This document shows, in pieces, positions 5,360-5,685 of a DNA stretch of 5,685 nt. Every line of letters starts with the position of its first letter. Position 1 is the stretch's first letter. The position numbers and the translations under genes are program-made. The stretch spans positions 1-5,685 of the forward strand of contig CANHKH010000240.1 in NCBI GenBank assembly GCA_947460165.1. Reading direction: 5' to 3'. Source of the stretch: Comamonadaceae bacterium. GTDB lineage: Bacteria > Pseudomonadota > Gammaproteobacteria > Burkholderiales > Burkholderiaceae_C. The notes below the pieces were generated by a model. The model was given only the letters and a program-made list of their open reading frames with translations, was not told where the DNA came from and did no database searches.

Positions 5360-5685
5360 TTACCAGTTCACTTCCCGGTCAGGCGTGGCGCCAATGCGGT
5401 GCACACTGAGGTCGGCGCCCTCAAACTCTTCTTCTTGAGACAGGCGCAAGCCCACCACCGCCTTGATCAGGCCGTAGACCACCCAGCCGCCGAGCAAAGC
5501 CCAGCCCACGCCCATGGCCGTGCCCATCAGTTGAGCGCCTATATTGACCCCGCCCAAGCCACCCAGGGCTTGGCTGCCGAATATCCCGCAGGCCACGCCG
5601 CCCCAGGCACCGCACAGGCCGTGCAAGGGCCACACGCCCAGTACGTCGTCTATCTTCCAGCGGTTTTGGGTCAGTTTGAAGGTGA
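5360..5685 (-). CDS. amt: Ammonium transporter (Amt family), C-terminal part, cut by the window edge
   Basis: The 3' end of a minus-strand gene: 107 residues and a TAA stop are visible, and the frame runs open through the right edge, so the start lies outside. Amt proteins are trimeric inner-membrane channels conducting ammonium/ammonia. The visible part begins near the end of the membrane domain. IDDVLGVWPLHGLCGAWGG carries the histidine matching the second of the twin pore histidines of E. coli AmtB (its VFGVHGVCG segment). A glycine-rich helix (GIFGSQALGGLGG) follows, then a last membrane segment (ALLGGWVVYGLIKAVVGLRL). The cytoplasmic tail EEEFEGADLSVHRIG resembles the C-terminal region in which AmtB contacts the PII protein GlnK. 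A GTG at 5635 is internal, not the start. A glnK gene, commonly placed beside amtB, is not on the visible side; the next gene downstream is the RRM gene, 372 bases away. Confidence 0.94.
   Translation of the reverse strand, partial: TFKLTQNRWKIDDVLGVWPLHGLCGAWGGVACGIFGSQALGGLGGVNIGAQLMGTAMGVGWALLGGWVVYGLIKAVVGLRLSQEEEFEGADLSVHRIGATPDREVNW

Noticed and set aside
5360..5635. A complete short gene starting at the GTG at 5635.
   Set aside because: The frame continues upstream with conserved Amt sequence (IDDVLG), so this is an internal valine codon of a truncated transporter gene.

Overview
The window looks like a chromosomal segment of a high-GC Gram-negative betaproteobacterium, most likely Burkholderiales and probably Comamonadaceae. 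This rests on the protein flavour, the GC-biased codon use and the presence of LPS/Kdo genes; no database search was possible. It holds six protein genes, two of them on + strand neighbours' opposite strand in divergent or convergent arrangement, and the last is cut by the right edge. I see no RNA genes, mobile elements or CRISPR arrays.

Layout. Positions 38-2020 (minus) encode a KefB/KefC-like monovalent cation:proton antiporter with a cytoplasmic nucleotide-binding regulatory domain. It is divergent from a tight + strand operon, kdsD (2102-3091), kdsC (3091-3687) and lptC (3684-4379), whose genes overlap by 1 and 4 bases. A hairpin at 4417-4450 separates the operon from a convergent minus-strand gene for a small RRM protein with a glycine-rich tail (4532-4987). 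A 372-base AT-rich intergenic stretch follows, then the C-terminal part of a minus-strand ammonium transporter (5360 to the edge).

How the genes work together. KdsD makes D-arabinose 5-phosphate. KdsA, not in this window, would turn it into Kdo 8-phosphate, and KdsC removes the phosphate to give Kdo, the inner-core sugar of LPS. LptC is the inner-membrane-anchored periplasmic link that receives finished LPS from the LptBFG transporter. The operon therefore joins Kdo synthesis to LPS export. In the familiar E. coli order lptA and lptB follow lptC; here the operon ends after lptC at a terminator.

The most interesting signal is in the leader of the RRM gene. An 8-base perfect inverted repeat (4991-4998 with 5024-5031) would fold the mRNA so that the GGAG of the Shine-Dalgarno sequence is buried in a stem, with a U-rich 25-base loop. 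That suggests translational control of a putative cold-shock-type RNA-binding protein, by temperature or by its own product. Other points are SD-less and possibly leaderless starts of the two divergent genes, a 9-base direct repeat between them, and a + strand terminator-like hairpin in the intergenic region with no known gene in front of it.
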